The notes under the pieces are model-generated. The model was not told the DNA's origin. It ran no database searches and worked only from the letters and a program-made list of their open reading frames with translations. From the NCBI GenBank assembly GCA_017411125.1, contig JAFPNP010000093.1, positions 1-19,664 of the forward strand: a stretch of DNA of 19,664 bases, given 5' to 3'. The translations under genes were made by a program, and so were the position numbers. This document shows positions 7,102 to 15,508 of the stretch, piece by piece. This DNA is from Kiritimatiellia bacterium (lineage in GTDB: Bacteria > Verrucomicrobiota > Kiritimatiellia > RFP12 > UBA1067). The first letter of the stretch is position 1. Every line of letters starts with the position of its first letter.

Positions 7102-9876
7102 TCAGCACGGACGGGAAGCGCGCGCGGCGCGATTGACGAGATAGACGATGCCCGAATATGGAATACCGGAATGGTGCGCAAGCCCGATTTCGCAAGTGCG
7201 GCTGTTGCTGTAGCCAGCGACGGCGCCGGACTGGACTATCCGCCCGCGCAGCTTGCGCAGCGCCCAGGCGTTCAGCTCGGGGCGGGTGAAGCCCTTGTCG
7301 CCCGCAAAGGCGCAGCACCCCACCTCCTCCGGCAAAACGACCTCCCTCGCGCACCTGCGGGCGACCTTCAGAAGCGTATCGGCAAGCCCCATCTTGCGCG
7401 TAGAACAGGTGACGTGTACGGCCACGCACTCGTCGAGCGGCTCGATTCTGACGCGATCCAGCACGAACTTGTCAATGAACTCCACCGGTTCGTAAAGACG
7501 CAACCCCGCAATCTTCTCGCGCATCCTGTGAAGGCACGGACTCTGGTCGCACAGAATCGGCCAACGTCCGTTTTCAGACGCCGCCCGCAGCGCGGCTTCG
7601 AGTTCAGCCGTCTTCGCATCCGCCACATCCGGCATTCCCTTGGACTCCCATGTCATACCGCAACACAGGTTCTCCATGCCTGCGGGGAACACCACCTCGT
7701 ACCGCGCCTTGCGCAAAAGATCCACCGTCTCGTCCACCAGCGGACGCTGCACGGGGTCACCCTTGGCAGGCCCCATACGCTGGTTGATGCAACTTGGGAA
7801 ATACACCACCTTCTCCGACGACGGCGGAAATTTCCGTCCCGTCGATTCGATCCGGGCGCGGTGCGGCATCGCGCTCGTCCAGAGTGGGACGAGGCCGAAC
7901 GACCATTTGTGGAGCGCAGTGCATGCGGCAGACATAAGCCTGTCGCCGAGAACGGCCTGTCCAAACGCCGCAAGGCCGAGCATCGCCGACACGCCGCCCG
8001 CCACGGCGTCGAGATGATCTGCGGCGAACCTTCCGGCGCGTCGGGCGAACGGCCCGTGGGAGCGTTCGCGCACCGCGTGGATGTATTCGCCCACGTTTAT
8101 CTTCACGGGACAGCTCGTGGAGCAGAGTCCGTCCCCCGCGCACAGCGCGTCGCCCAGCTTGCGGAAATCCCGGGCAAGGCGTTTTGCGGCGCGTCCGCAT
8201 CCGCCGCCGGCGAGGCGGGCGATTTCGCGGCTTACCGCGATGCGCTGCCGCGAGGAGAGCGCGAAGCCGCACGACACGCAGTTCACCTCGCAGAAGCCGC
8301 ATTCGATGCAGCGGTCCACGAGCGGATGCACCTTGGGAAGCGGCTTGAGATTCGAGATGTAGCTCTGCGGGTCTTCGTTGAAGATCACGCCGGGGTTGAA
8401 GATGTTGTCCGGATCGAAAAGCGCCTTCACGTCCTGCATCAACCGATACGCCTTGTCGCCCCACTCCGCCCGCACGAACGGCGCCATGTTGCGTCCCGTA
8501 CCGTGCTCGGCCTTGAGAGAGCCGCCGTATTTCTCCGTGACAAGCCGCACTACGGCGCGCATCATGCGGTCGTATTGGCCTACAGCCTGCGGAGTGTCGA
8601 AACGCTGGTTGAGTATGAAGTGCCAGTTGCCCTCGAGCGCGTGACCGTAGATCACGGCGTCATGGTATCCGTGATCGGCAAAGAGCCGCTGCAGGTCTTC
8701 TGTAAAGTCGGCAAGGCGCGGCACCGGCACGGCAACGTCCTCGATCAGGCACGTGGTGCCGATTTCGCGGGCGCCGCCGACGGACGGGAAAATACCGCTG
8801 CGCATGGCCCACCATTTCCCGGTCACGGCGGGATCGCCAGTAAAGGCTGGAAAATTCCCGCTCCCCTTGCCGCCACACGGCTCGAAAGGCGCGAGCGCGG
8901 CCTCGACCTTCCGGCGTTTCTCCGCCACCTCCTCCAGCTCGCCCTCGGTCATAACAAGCACCGCGCCCGCCCCGTCCGACAGACCGGCTAGTTCGGGGAA
9001 GTCCTTTTCGACCGCACGGATCGCCTTGCGGTCGAAGAACTCCGCTGCCGTAAGCGCACCCGTCGCCTTCATGGCCGCGACGGCCTCGCACGCGGAGCGG
9101 ACGGTCGGGAAGAGCAACAGCGCAGACTCTCCGGCGGGCGCAATGCGCCCGGTGCGGAACGTGGCCTCGGCAAGGAACACGAGAGTGCCCTCGCTGCCCG
9201 GAATCAGGCGCGTGATTATCTCGAACGGATCGTCACACTCCGCGAACGGCAGTATGGTAAGCCCGGTCACGTTCTTGATGGAATACTTGCGGAGTATCAG
9301 TTCTTTCAGCTCCGGGTCGTTCCGCACGCGGTCTCGCAGTTCGCAGATGCGTTTGATGAATCCGGGGTGGGACGCGGCGAATCCGGCGCGGGATTCGGAG
9401 GAGCCGGTGTCGAGCACGGCGCCGTCGGCGAACACGACCTTGGCGGAAAGAATGGTGCGCTCGGCGTTGGCGTGCGTGCCGCAGCTCATGCCGGAGGCGT
9501 TGTTCATGGTGATGCCGCCGACCATGGCGCTGTTGACAGACGCAGGGTCGGGGAGAAACTTGCGGCCGTAGGGCTTGAGTATCGCGTTCACGCGCCCGCC
9601 GGTCACGCCTGGCTGGACGCGGATACGCGCTCCGCCGTCCAGCACCTCGTATTTCTCCCACTTCTTGCCGCAGACGACAAGCAGGGAATCGGTGATCGCC
9701 TGCCCGGAAAGCGACGTGCCGGCGGCACGGAACGTAATGTGCCGCCCTTCCCGCCGCGCGCGATGTACGACATCCACGACCTCGCGCACGTCATCGGGCG
9801 CGATTACCTCCTCCGGAACCATGCGGTAGAACCCCGCGTCGGTTCCCCACGCCAGCCGGTCGATATACCTTTTCAC
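7102..9876 (-). CDS. FAD/4Fe-4S D-lactate (D-2-hydroxyacid) dehydrogenase-type protein
   Basis: A 924-residue fusion of a flavin oxidase and an iron-sulfur protein, the layout of quinone- or cytochrome-linked D-lactate and D-2-hydroxyglutarate dehydrogenases (Dld/YdiJ-like). The PCMH-type FAD domain occupies ~20-200 ('FRAAGTSLSGQ' at ~49). The FAD-oxidase C-terminal domain runs ~215-495 and includes 'YGHALEGNWHF' and 'EHGTGR'. Iron-sulfur ligands follow: Cys523-x2-Cys526-x2-Cys529-x3-Cys533 and Cys579, Cys585, Cys589 before Pro. A CCG region (~665-885) has 'LCCG' and 'VGCCAFAG'. I start at the GTG at 9876, two bases after the LysM gene stop. An in-frame upstream start would add 29 non-conserved residues inside that gene. 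No ribosome binding site is evident, so translation is probably coupled. D-lactate is the likely substrate, but other D-2-hydroxyacids are possible. Confidence 0.88.
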   Translation of the reverse strand: MKRYIDRLAWGTDAGFYRMVPEEVIAPDDVREVVDVVHRARREGRHITFRAAGTSLSGQAITDSLLVVCGKKWEKYEVLDGGARIRVQPGVTGGRVNAILKPYGRKFLPDPASVNSAMVGGITMNNASGMSCGTHANAERTILSAKVVFADGAVLDTGSSESRAGFAASHPGFIKRICELRDRVRNDPELKELILRKYSIKNVTGLTILPFAECDDPFEIITRLIPGSEGTLVFLAEATFRTGRIAPAGESALLLFPTVRSACEAVAAMKATGALTAAEFFDRKAIRAVEKDFPELAGLSDGAGAVLVMTEGELEEVAEKRRKVEAALAPFEPCGGKGSGNFPAFTGDPAVTGKWWAMRSGIFPSVGGAREIGTTCLIEDVAVPVPRLADFTEDLQRLFADHGYHDAVIYGHALEGNWHFILNQRFDTPQAVGQYDRMMRAVVRLVTEKYGGSLKAEHGTGRNMAPFVRAEWGDKAYRLMQDVKALFDPDNIFNPGVIFNEDPQSYISNLKPLPKVHPLVDRCIECGFCEVNCVSCGFALSSRQRIAVSREIARLAGGGCGRAAKRLARDFRKLGDALCAGDGLCSTSCPVKINVGEYIHAVRERSHGPFARRAGRFAADHLDAVAGGVSAMLGLAAFGQAVLGDRLMSAACTALHKWSFGLVPLWTSAMPHRARIESTGRKFPPSSEKVVYFPSCINQRMGPAKGDPVQRPLVDETVDLLRKARYEVVFPAGMENLCCGMTWESKGMPDVADAKTAELEAALRAASENGRWPILCDQSPCLHRMREKIAGLRLYEPVEFIDKFVLDRVRIEPLDECVAVHVTCSTRKMGLADTLLKVARRCAREVVLPEEVGCCAFAGDKGFTRPELNAWALRKLRGRIVQSGAVAGYSNSRTCEIGLAHHSGIPYSGIVYLVNRAARASRPC

Positions 9877-9878
9877 AG

Positions 9879-10931
9879 TTAGGGAAGTTTGATGGACTGT
9901 CCCACTTTCACGCGTCCGTCCGCAGGAATCGTCGTCTGGTTCGCGTTCCTGATGTCGCGCCATTTTCCGCGAGAACCGTAAAAACGGACTGCGATTGTCA
10001 TGAGCGTGTCGCCCGGCTGGACCACATATGTGTCGGGACGGGACGGCGCTGGCTTCTTGTCGCCGCCGCCGAGCAGACCGTTCAATCCGCCGTTCCCGCC
10101 ACGCGCGCCGCCAGCCGCCGGTTTCGGATCTGGCTCGGACGAGTTGTCGACTATCACCGGCGGCTTGACAATAGGCGGCGGACGGGAGGAGGCGTCCTCG
10201 CGCTTCGCGTCGGCAATCTGCTTCTTCGTTTCAGCGGCGGCGATGGCAGGCCTGTCCGAACCATCGTCGTCGAGCAATTCCGCATCGGTCGGAATCACCG
10301 TGCGGCGGCGCGGCTTGTCGCCATCCTCCTCCGGGTCGCGCAGTTCCGCAAGCAGTTTCTTGACCTCTGCGCCGAGCGAGGCGGCGCGTCCAGGCTTGGA
10401 CTTCGACTCCCCGATGTTCGAAACTAGGTAGCGAAGGTTCTTGTTCTCCTTCTTGAGACGTTCGTTCTCCGCCGCAAGGCGCGTATTGTCCGCTTCGAGC
10501 CGACGGTACTCGGCGCCGTCGCCGTGCCTTCGCGGCGCGGCGCCCGCCTTCTGGGCGTATTCGGCCACTAGAAGATCCCGGCAGCGGTCGCTGCGTTCCT
10601 GGGCGAGCGTGGTTTTGTCAGTATCGGGACGCGAATCGAGGTATGCCCGGTAATGGACAAGCGCGCCCATGTAGTCCTTGCGCACGTCCTGGAGAATCGT
10701 CGCAAGCTGGAAGTGCGCGAGGTAAAGAGACGGATCGTCTTTCAGCACCTGCTCGAACCCAGCTACGGCAGCGTCCACACGCCCGGCCTGATAGTCCTCG
10801 ACCGCGTTGGCGAACACGCTCGAATTGCGTGCGCGCGTCTCCGGGTCGCCGCCGGCGTTGGACAGGCGGTCGCATCCGCAGACGCAGACCGCGAACGCCG
10901 CAGCCAGCATGCAGCGAACGAACCCGCGCAT
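9879..10931 (-). CDS. TPR, coiled-coil and LysM domain lipoprotein
   Basis: A 350-residue predicted lipoprotein. The N-terminus MRGFVR plus a hydrophobic stretch leads to VCGC with Cys20 as the lipid site; Cys at -2 is not ideal for a lipobox. Residues ~36-105 form tetratricopeptide-like helices ('AVEDYQAGRVDAAVAGFEQV', then 'LAHFQLATILQD'). A heptad-rich coiled coil spans ~142-172, followed by a long Pro/Gly/Lys-rich linker. A C-terminal LysM domain (~301-350, 'YVVQPGDTLMTIAVRFYG') should bind peptidoglycan. The layout suggests a membrane-anchored cell-wall scaffold. I start at the ATG one base after the scpB stop; three ATGs 15-24 bases earlier are in frame but would place extra residues before the signal sequence. 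The function is not known from sequence. Confidence 0.8.
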   Translation of the reverse strand: MRGFVRCMLAAAFAVCVCGCDRLSNAGGDPETRARNSSVFANAVEDYQAGRVDAAVAGFEQVLKDDPSLYLAHFQLATILQDVRKDYMGALVHYRAYLDSRPDTDKTTLAQERSDRCRDLLVAEYAQKAGAAPRRHGDGAEYRRLEADNTRLAAENERLKKENKNLRYLVSNIGESKSKPGRAASLGAEVKKLLAELRDPEEDGDKPRRRTVIPTDAELLDDDGSDRPAIAAAETKKQIADAKREDASSRPPPIVKPPVIVDNSSEPDPKPAAGGARGGNGGLNGLLGGGDKKPAPSRPDTYVVQPGDTLMTIAVRFYGSRGKWRDIRNANQTTIPADGRVKVGQSIKLP

Positions 10932-10932
10932 C

Positions 10933-11937
10933 TCAATTTTCGTCATCATCGTCATCGTCGTCGAATTCGTCGGGCGTGTCGTCTATGAAGAAATCGTCGT
11001 CGTCCGCATCCGTGGAGCCGATGCGCGCCGACACCGGCTCTTCGCCGCCGGCGGTCTCGCCATCTTCCTCTGGCGCATCCTGCGCAGACCCTTCCAACTC
11101 CGCCGTCGTCTGTTCCGCAGCTTCTGCCGCGGCCTCTTCGAGCGTAGGCGACTCCTCTTTCGGCTTTTCCTTCTTGACGAACAGCTTCGCGCGTTCGCGC
11201 GGGTTGGAACGCTGCAGCGTCGGATCGATGGCGTTGAGTTCGCTCAGCGACGCCAAGCCGAAGTGTTCGAGAAACAGCGGAGTGGTACCATACAGGAACG
11301 GATGCCCGGGAAGTTCGCTGCGCCCGACAAGGCGCACGAGCTGGAGATCGACCAGCGTCTTGACGATGGTATCGACCGCCACGCCGCGTATCTGCTCCAC
11401 CTCGGTTTTCGTAATGGGCTGGCGATAGGCAATGATGGCGAGCGTTTCCAGCGAAGCGCGAGAAAGACGGTTGGGGCGGTCGAGCTTGAGAAGCGCCCTG
11501 ACGTAGCGTCCGCACGTCGGCGCCGTCTGCAGACGGTACGCGCCGCCCGCGCACGCGAGGCGGAATCCGCAGCCGGAACGCTCCAGCTCCTTTTCAAGAC
11601 CGTGCACGGCCTGCTCGACTTCGCGCGTCGTGCAGCTCTGATACACGCCCATGACGTCGGCGTCGTCGCCATCCGCCGGCTCCACGCCACGTATGCACTG
11701 GCGCAGATCCGTGACTGTGAGCGGCGTCTGGGAGGCGAACAGCAAGGCGCCGACGATTTCCTGCAGCGACGACGGCAGCGGGATTTTCGGTTCCTTCGGC
11801 TTCGGAACGGGCGCGGGCTTGCGCTCCTCCGTCTCCTCGGCGGGAGCTTCGGCAAACACCTCGGCGGGCGCTTCGGCAGGTACTTCGGCGGACACCTCGA
11901 CGGACGCTTGCCGCTTCACTTCTTCTTCAACTTCCAT
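10933..11937 (-). CDS. scpB: Segregation and condensation protein B with acidic extensions
   Basis: ScpB is the winged-helix kite subunit of the bacterial Smc-ScpAB condensin complex on the nucleoid. Residues ~55-235 carry the conserved domain: 'EIVGALLFASQTPLT', 'NRLSRASLETLAIIAYRQPITKTEVEQIRG' and 'LVRLVGRSELPGHPFLYGTT'. At 334 residues it is much longer than the usual 180-250. The N-terminal ~55 residues are Ala/Glu/Pro-rich and repetitive (AEVPAEAPAEVFAEAPAEE). The C-terminal ~95 are Glu/Asp-rich and end in a poly-Asp tail (DEFDDDDDDDEN). The ATG overlaps the scpA 3' end by 11 bp, the usual coupled arrangement, with GGAGG about 12 nt upstream. Confidence 0.95.
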   Translation of the reverse strand: MEVEEEVKRQASVEVSAEVPAEAPAEVFAEAPAEETEERKPAPVPKPKEPKIPLPSSLQEIVGALLFASQTPLTVTDLRQCIRGVEPADGDDADVMGVYQSCTTREVEQAVHGLEKELERSGCGFRLACAGGAYRLQTAPTCGRYVRALLKLDRPNRLSRASLETLAIIAYRQPITKTEVEQIRGVAVDTIVKTLVDLQLVRLVGRSELPGHPFLYGTTPLFLEHFGLASLSELNAIDPTLQRSNPRERAKLFVKKEKPKEESPTLEEAAAEAAEQTTAELEGSAQDAPEEDGETAGGEEPVSARIGSTDADDDDFFIDDTPDEFDDDDDDDEN

Positions 11938-12730
11938 AGTCGTCGGGGGCCTCCAGAGGTTTGTCGTCCGGCATTTCCTTGGACGGGAGAACGGTTATTT
12001 CATGAAACGCCGCGTTCTGGTATACGATGACGCGGTGCTGGCGCAGGAGTTCGAGCAGGGCGAGGAACGTCACGATCACCTCTCCGCGCGGAGAGCGCGC
12101 GCTGAACAACGTCGAAAACGACAGCTGCCCGTCCGTCCGGGAGCGTTCCAGGATCATGTCCATCTTGTCCGGCACGCTCCAGCGCATGCCCTTGAGTTCT
12201 TCCTGCGGAACCTCGTTCAGGCGGGCGAGCACTTCCTGGAACGCGGTGAGCAGGTCGAACATGTCGATGTTCGCGATGGCGTCCGCCGCGTCGGCGGCGG
12301 TTTTCTCGAACTTCGGCCGCCCGCCGCCGTAGTCGAACGACTCCTGCGCGAACGCTTCGTACTCGGCAAGCCGTCCGGCGGCGTCCTTGAACTTCTTGTA
12401 TTCGATGAGCTGCCGCACAAGGTCGAGGCGCGGATCCACCCAGTCCTCGTCCGTCCCCTCTTCCGTGGCGCGGCGTTCGACAGGCAGCATCATGCGGCTC
12501 TTTATCACCATGAGCGTGGCGGCCATGACGATGAACTCGCCCGCCACGTCGAGATTGAGCTGACGCATCAGGTCGAGATACTGCATGTACTGCCCGGCGA
12601 TGCGTCCGATCGGGATGTCGTATATGTCGAGTTCCTCGCGGCGGATGAGGTACAAAAGCAGATCAAGGGGACCCTCGAAAACCTCGAGGTTCACCTTGTA
12701 GTCCTCCGCTAAAAGTTCCGCTTGCGCCAT
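11927..12730 (-). CDS. scpA: Segregation and condensation protein A
   Basis: ScpA is the kleisin subunit that bridges Smc heads. The 267 residues match the usual length. The N-terminal Smc-binding helices are unmistakable ('FEGPLDLLLYLIRREELDIYDIPI', ~19-42), followed by 'EFIVMAATLMVIKSRMMLP' and a C-terminal winged helix ('VIVTFLALLELLRQHRVIVYQ'). The start is the ATG at 12730 (MAQAELL). The frame stays open far upstream only as a shadow of glgB. No ribosome binding site is seen; instead a TATAAT lies seven bases ahead of the ATG, suggesting a leaderless mRNA in addition to read-through from glgB. Confidence 0.95.
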   Translation of the reverse strand: MAQAELLAEDYKVNLEVFEGPLDLLLYLIRREELDIYDIPIGRIAGQYMQYLDLMRQLNLDVAGEFIVMAATLMVIKSRMMLPVERRATEEGTDEDWVDPRLDLVRQLIEYKKFKDAAGRLAEYEAFAQESFDYGGGRPKFEKTAADAADAIANIDMFDLLTAFQEVLARLNEVPQEELKGMRWSVPDKMDMILERSRTDGQLSFSTLFSARSPRGEVIVTFLALLELLRQHRVIVYQNAAFHEITVLPSKEMPDDKPLEAPDDYGS

Positions 12731-12737
12731 GGCCGTT

Positions 12738-12746
12738 ATTATACCA
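12738..12746 (-). promoter_or_regulatory. Internal extended -10 promoter for scpAB
   Basis: The minus strand reads TTTGGTATAATAACGGCCATGG. TATAAT at 12743-12738 is a perfect -10 with an upstream TG (TGnTATAAT). Its last base is seven bases before the scpA ATG, so the transcript should begin at about the A of the start codon. The box contains the TAA stop of glgB. Compare the glycosidase promoter, which shares the pattern TGGTAYAATAAnG and a CCATGG at the start codon. No good -35 is present, which extended -10 promoters tolerate. Confidence 0.6.
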
Positions 12747-14811
12747 AACTTTCGCGGAAGTTTGCGCGTAAAGTTCGCCTCCTCCGCACAACCGGGCGCT
12801 TGGACTGCATAACATCGTCCATTTCCAGAACGACCGCCGTGCGTGCGGGCAGGTACAGTTTCACGCAATCCACGCGTTCGCTGCCGCGAACCGACGATTC
12901 GCTGAAGAACGTCTGCCCGGCGGCAATGCGCCCCTGTCCGCCAAAACGCGCTTCGTCGGTGTCCAGCACTAGCCGGTAGCGTCCGGGAGGCGTCAGGACG
13001 GAATAATCGGCGTAAGAGCGAGACGCACTGAAATTGAAGACGAACACCATGCCGCCGCGCCAGAACGCAAGCGTCTGGTCTGCGTCGTTCACGGCAAGAG
13101 GAACTGGCTCCGTGCCACGCAGCGCGTGGCGGGCCGACAATACGCGCATCATGGCGGCGTCGAAATCGCCGAGGCACTTGAAGCGCAGAGCCGGATCGTC
13201 GCGCAGCGACCACTGGCGGCGGGCGTGGCTGAAATCCCATCCGTTCTCCGCGCGCGGGAAATCTATCCACTCCGGGTGGCCGAACTCGTTGCCCATGAAA
13301 TTCAGATATGCGCCGCCGGAACAGGCGAACGTGGCGAGACGCGCCATCTTGTGCAGGGCGACGCCGCGATCGATCTCCAGACCGTGCTGGCCGACGCCCA
13401 TGCCCCAGTACACGGCCTTGTCCACGAGCTGGAAAAAAAACGTCTTGCCCCCCACGAGCGCCTGGTCGTGCGATTCGACGTAGCTCACGACCTTCTCCTC
13501 CGCGCGCTTGTCGGTCAATGCGTGGAAAAGACCATGCATGTTCCAATCCTCGTCGCGCACCTTTTCGGCGAGGCGGAACCAGTAGTCCGGCTCGCCCATC
13601 GCCATGCGGTAGTCGAATCCCATGCCGCAGTCGGATGGCGGCGCGGCGCATCCGGGCATGCCGCTTACATCCTCGGCGACCGTGATCGCGCCAGGGCGGA
13701 CTTCGTGTATCACCCGGTTGGCTAGCGCGAGGTAGCACCAGGCGTCGTCGTCCACGTTGCCGTCGAAATACTGCGAGTAGCCGGTGAAGTCGGTGCCGAG
13801 GCCGTGGTCGAGATAGAGCATGGAGGTGACGCCGTCGAAGCGGAAACCGTCGAAGCGGAAAGCGTCTAGCCAGTAGCGGCAGTTTGAAAGGAGGAAGTGC
13901 AGCACTTCCGTCTTGCCGTAGTCGAAACAGCGGGAATCCCACGCCGAATGCCATCCGCGCGGGCCATCGTGGAAATACTGGTACGGAGTGCCGTCGAAAA
14001 GCGACAGCCCGTCACGCTCGTTCTTCACGGCATGGGAGTGGACGAGATCCATTATCACCTTCAGCCCCATCCCGTGCGCGGCGTCCACGAGGCTCTTCAG
14101 ATCCTCCGGCGTGCCGAACCTCGAACTGGGCGCGAAGAAGCTCGAAACATGGTAGCCGAAACTTCCGTAGTACGGATGCTCCATCACAGCCATGAGCTGC
14201 AGCACGTTGTATCCGGCGGCCTTGACGCGCGGAAGTATGCCGTCGCGGAACTCCGCGTAGGTGCCGACCTTGCCCTCTTCCTGCGCCATGCCGACGTGCG
14301 CCTCGTAGATGCGCGGCGCGTCGCGCAACGCCGGGGACCGGTGCCGCCAGGCATATGGCTTTTCAGGCTCCCACACCTGTGCGCAGAACAGGTTGGTGCC
14401 CGAATCCTGCACGACCCGGCGGGCGTACGCCGGAATGCGCTCGCCGCCGCCGCCGTCCCAGCGAACCTCTAGACGGTAGAACTGCCCGTGGCGGATCGCG
14501 CGGAGCGGAAACTCGCGCTCCCACACGTCCGTGCCGGGGATGCGTTTCAAGACAAAGCGCGGCAGCAGCCGCCATTTGGAGAAATCGCCCGTGAGCCACA
14601 TCGCGGTGGCGTTGGGCGCCCATTCCCGGAAAACCCACCCGCCGGACGTGCGGTGCAGCCCGAAATACTCGTGGGCGCTCGCCCAATCGGAAAGTCTCTC
14701 CTTCCCGCCCGTCAGTTCGGCGGCGCGGGCGCGGGCGCGACGGGCGCGGGCGCGGACGGCGCCGACGAACGGCGCAAGCCACGGATCGTCCAGCAGATGC
14801 CTCCGCGCCAT
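12739..14811 (-). CDS. glgB: 1,4-alpha-glucan (glycogen) branching enzyme, GH13_8 type
   Basis: A cytoplasmic enzyme of 690 residues that makes alpha-1,6 branches in glycogen. An N-terminal CBM48 domain (~45-125, 'FREWAPNATAMWLTGDFSKW') precedes the GH13 barrel. Catalytic motifs are present: 'DLVHSHAVKN' (region I), 'GFRFDGVTSM' with nucleophile Asp326 (II), 'TVAEDVSG' with acid/base Glu380 (III) and 'VESHDQ' with Asp449 (IV). The 'DGVTSMLY' and 'AEDVSGMP' forms mark the eukaryote-like GH13_8 group rather than the E. coli GH13_9 type. No other glycogen gene lies nearby. The ATG is four bases after the response regulator stop, with GGAGAAG about 7 nt upstream, so it is probably controlled together with the two-component genes. 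The stop codon lies within the scpA promoter. Confidence 0.95.
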   Translation of the reverse strand: MARRHLLDDPWLAPFVGAVRARARRARARAAELTGGKERLSDWASAHEYFGLHRTSGGWVFREWAPNATAMWLTGDFSKWRLLPRFVLKRIPGTDVWEREFPLRAIRHGQFYRLEVRWDGGGGERIPAYARRVVQDSGTNLFCAQVWEPEKPYAWRHRSPALRDAPRIYEAHVGMAQEEGKVGTYAEFRDGILPRVKAAGYNVLQLMAVMEHPYYGSFGYHVSSFFAPSSRFGTPEDLKSLVDAAHGMGLKVIMDLVHSHAVKNERDGLSLFDGTPYQYFHDGPRGWHSAWDSRCFDYGKTEVLHFLLSNCRYWLDAFRFDGFRFDGVTSMLYLDHGLGTDFTGYSQYFDGNVDDDAWCYLALANRVIHEVRPGAITVAEDVSGMPGCAAPPSDCGMGFDYRMAMGEPDYWFRLAEKVRDEDWNMHGLFHALTDKRAEEKVVSYVESHDQALVGGKTFFFQLVDKAVYWGMGVGQHGLEIDRGVALHKMARLATFACSGGAYLNFMGNEFGHPEWIDFPRAENGWDFSHARRQWSLRDDPALRFKCLGDFDAAMMRVLSARHALRGTEPVPLAVNDADQTLAFWRGGMVFVFNFSASRSYADYSVLTPPGRYRLVLDTDEARFGGQGRIAAGQTFFSESSVRGSERVDCVKLYLPARTAVVLEMDDVMQSKRPVVRRRRTLRANFRESLV
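12746..12763. repeat. 18-bp near-palindrome upstream of the scpA -10
   Basis: The minus strand reads AAACTTCCGCGAAAGTTT; 16 of 18 positions are self-complementary (one mismatched pair). It lies immediately upstream of the TATAAT and overlaps the TG of the extended -10, the position of a repressor operator. It is also inside the last codons of glgB, so coding constraint or chance are alternatives. Confidence 0.35.
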
Positions 14812-14815
14812 GCGG

Positions 14816-15508
14816 TCACTTCTCCGGCGGGGTGTAGCGGTAGCCGACGCCGCGACGCGTGTCGATGAGCGCGCCGTCGTCGCCGAGTTTGCGGCGGAGC
14901 GTCGCCATGCGCGTGTCGAGAGTGCGCGTCGTTCCGTAGTACGACACGCCCCAAAGCTCGTTCAGGAAGCGTTCGCGGGAGATGATGTCGCCCGGATGCG
15001 CGGCAAGAAGGCGGAGAATGCCCAGTTCGAGAGACGTGAGCGAAATCTTTTCGCCGTCCTTTGAAATGAGCATGAACTTGGCCGCATCGACGGTCCACGA
15101 TGCGAACTTGAACACGTCCTCGATGCGGCCTGCCGTCTCGCCAAGGCGGGCGCGGCGCAAGATCGCGCCGATGCGCACCTTCAGCTCCCCCATGCTGAAC
15201 GGCTTCGTCATGTAGTCGTCGGCGCCAAGGCCGAACGCGAGAATCTTGTCCGACTCCGCCTCCTTCGCGGTCAGCACGAGGATCGGCAGCGACTCGTCCG
15301 ACTTGCGAAGCTCCTCGCACACGTCGAAACCGCTCTTGCGCGGCATCATCAAATCGAGGATCAGCAGATCCGGGCGCCTTTCGGCGTAGGCGGCGAGCGC
15401 GGCCACGCCGTCCTCCGCCATGCGCGTGGTATGCCCCGCGTCCTGCAGCGCGGCTGAAATGTATAGACGTATCCGCGCATCGTCTTCTGCTATTAGAATG
15501 TCAGCCAT
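14816..15508 (-). CDS. OmpR/PhoB-family response regulator
   Basis: A DNA-binding response regulator of 230 residues, standard for the family. The receiver domain (1-~115) has the acidic pair Glu8, Asp9 and Asp10, phosphoacceptor Asp52 in 'LILDLMMP', Thr80 and Lys102 in 'TKPF', so all functional residues are present. A winged-helix domain (~130-228) shows 'LTSLELGILRLLAAHPGDIISRERFLNELWG' and ends with 'TRRGVGYRY'. Its ATG overlaps the kinase gene end by 8 bp (ATGGCTGA) with AAAGGTGG upstream, so it is the cognate partner of that kinase. The target promoters are not known; the 19-bp dyad at the head of the same operon is a candidate autoregulatory site. Confidence 0.95.
   Translation of the reverse strand: MADILIAEDDARIRLYISAALQDAGHTTRMAEDGVAALAAYAERRPDLLILDLMMPRKSGFDVCEELRKSDESLPILVLTAKEAESDKILAFGLGADDYMTKPFSMGELKVRIGAILRRARLGETAGRIEDVFKFASWTVDAAKFMLISKDGEKISLTSLELGILRLLAAHPGDIISRERFLNELWGVSYYGTTRTLDTRMATLRRKLGDDGALIDTRRGVGYRYTPPEK

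Noticed and set aside
7081..8991. 636-codon plus-strand ORF opposite the dehydrogenase
   Set aside because: It is a shadow of the FAD/Fe-S gene, whose cysteine and flavin motifs are intact on the minus strand.
12731..13954. N-terminal extension of scpA to 675 residues
   Set aside because: The extra residues are an alternate-frame reading of glgB; ScpA similarity starts exactly at MAQAELL and the length then matches the family.
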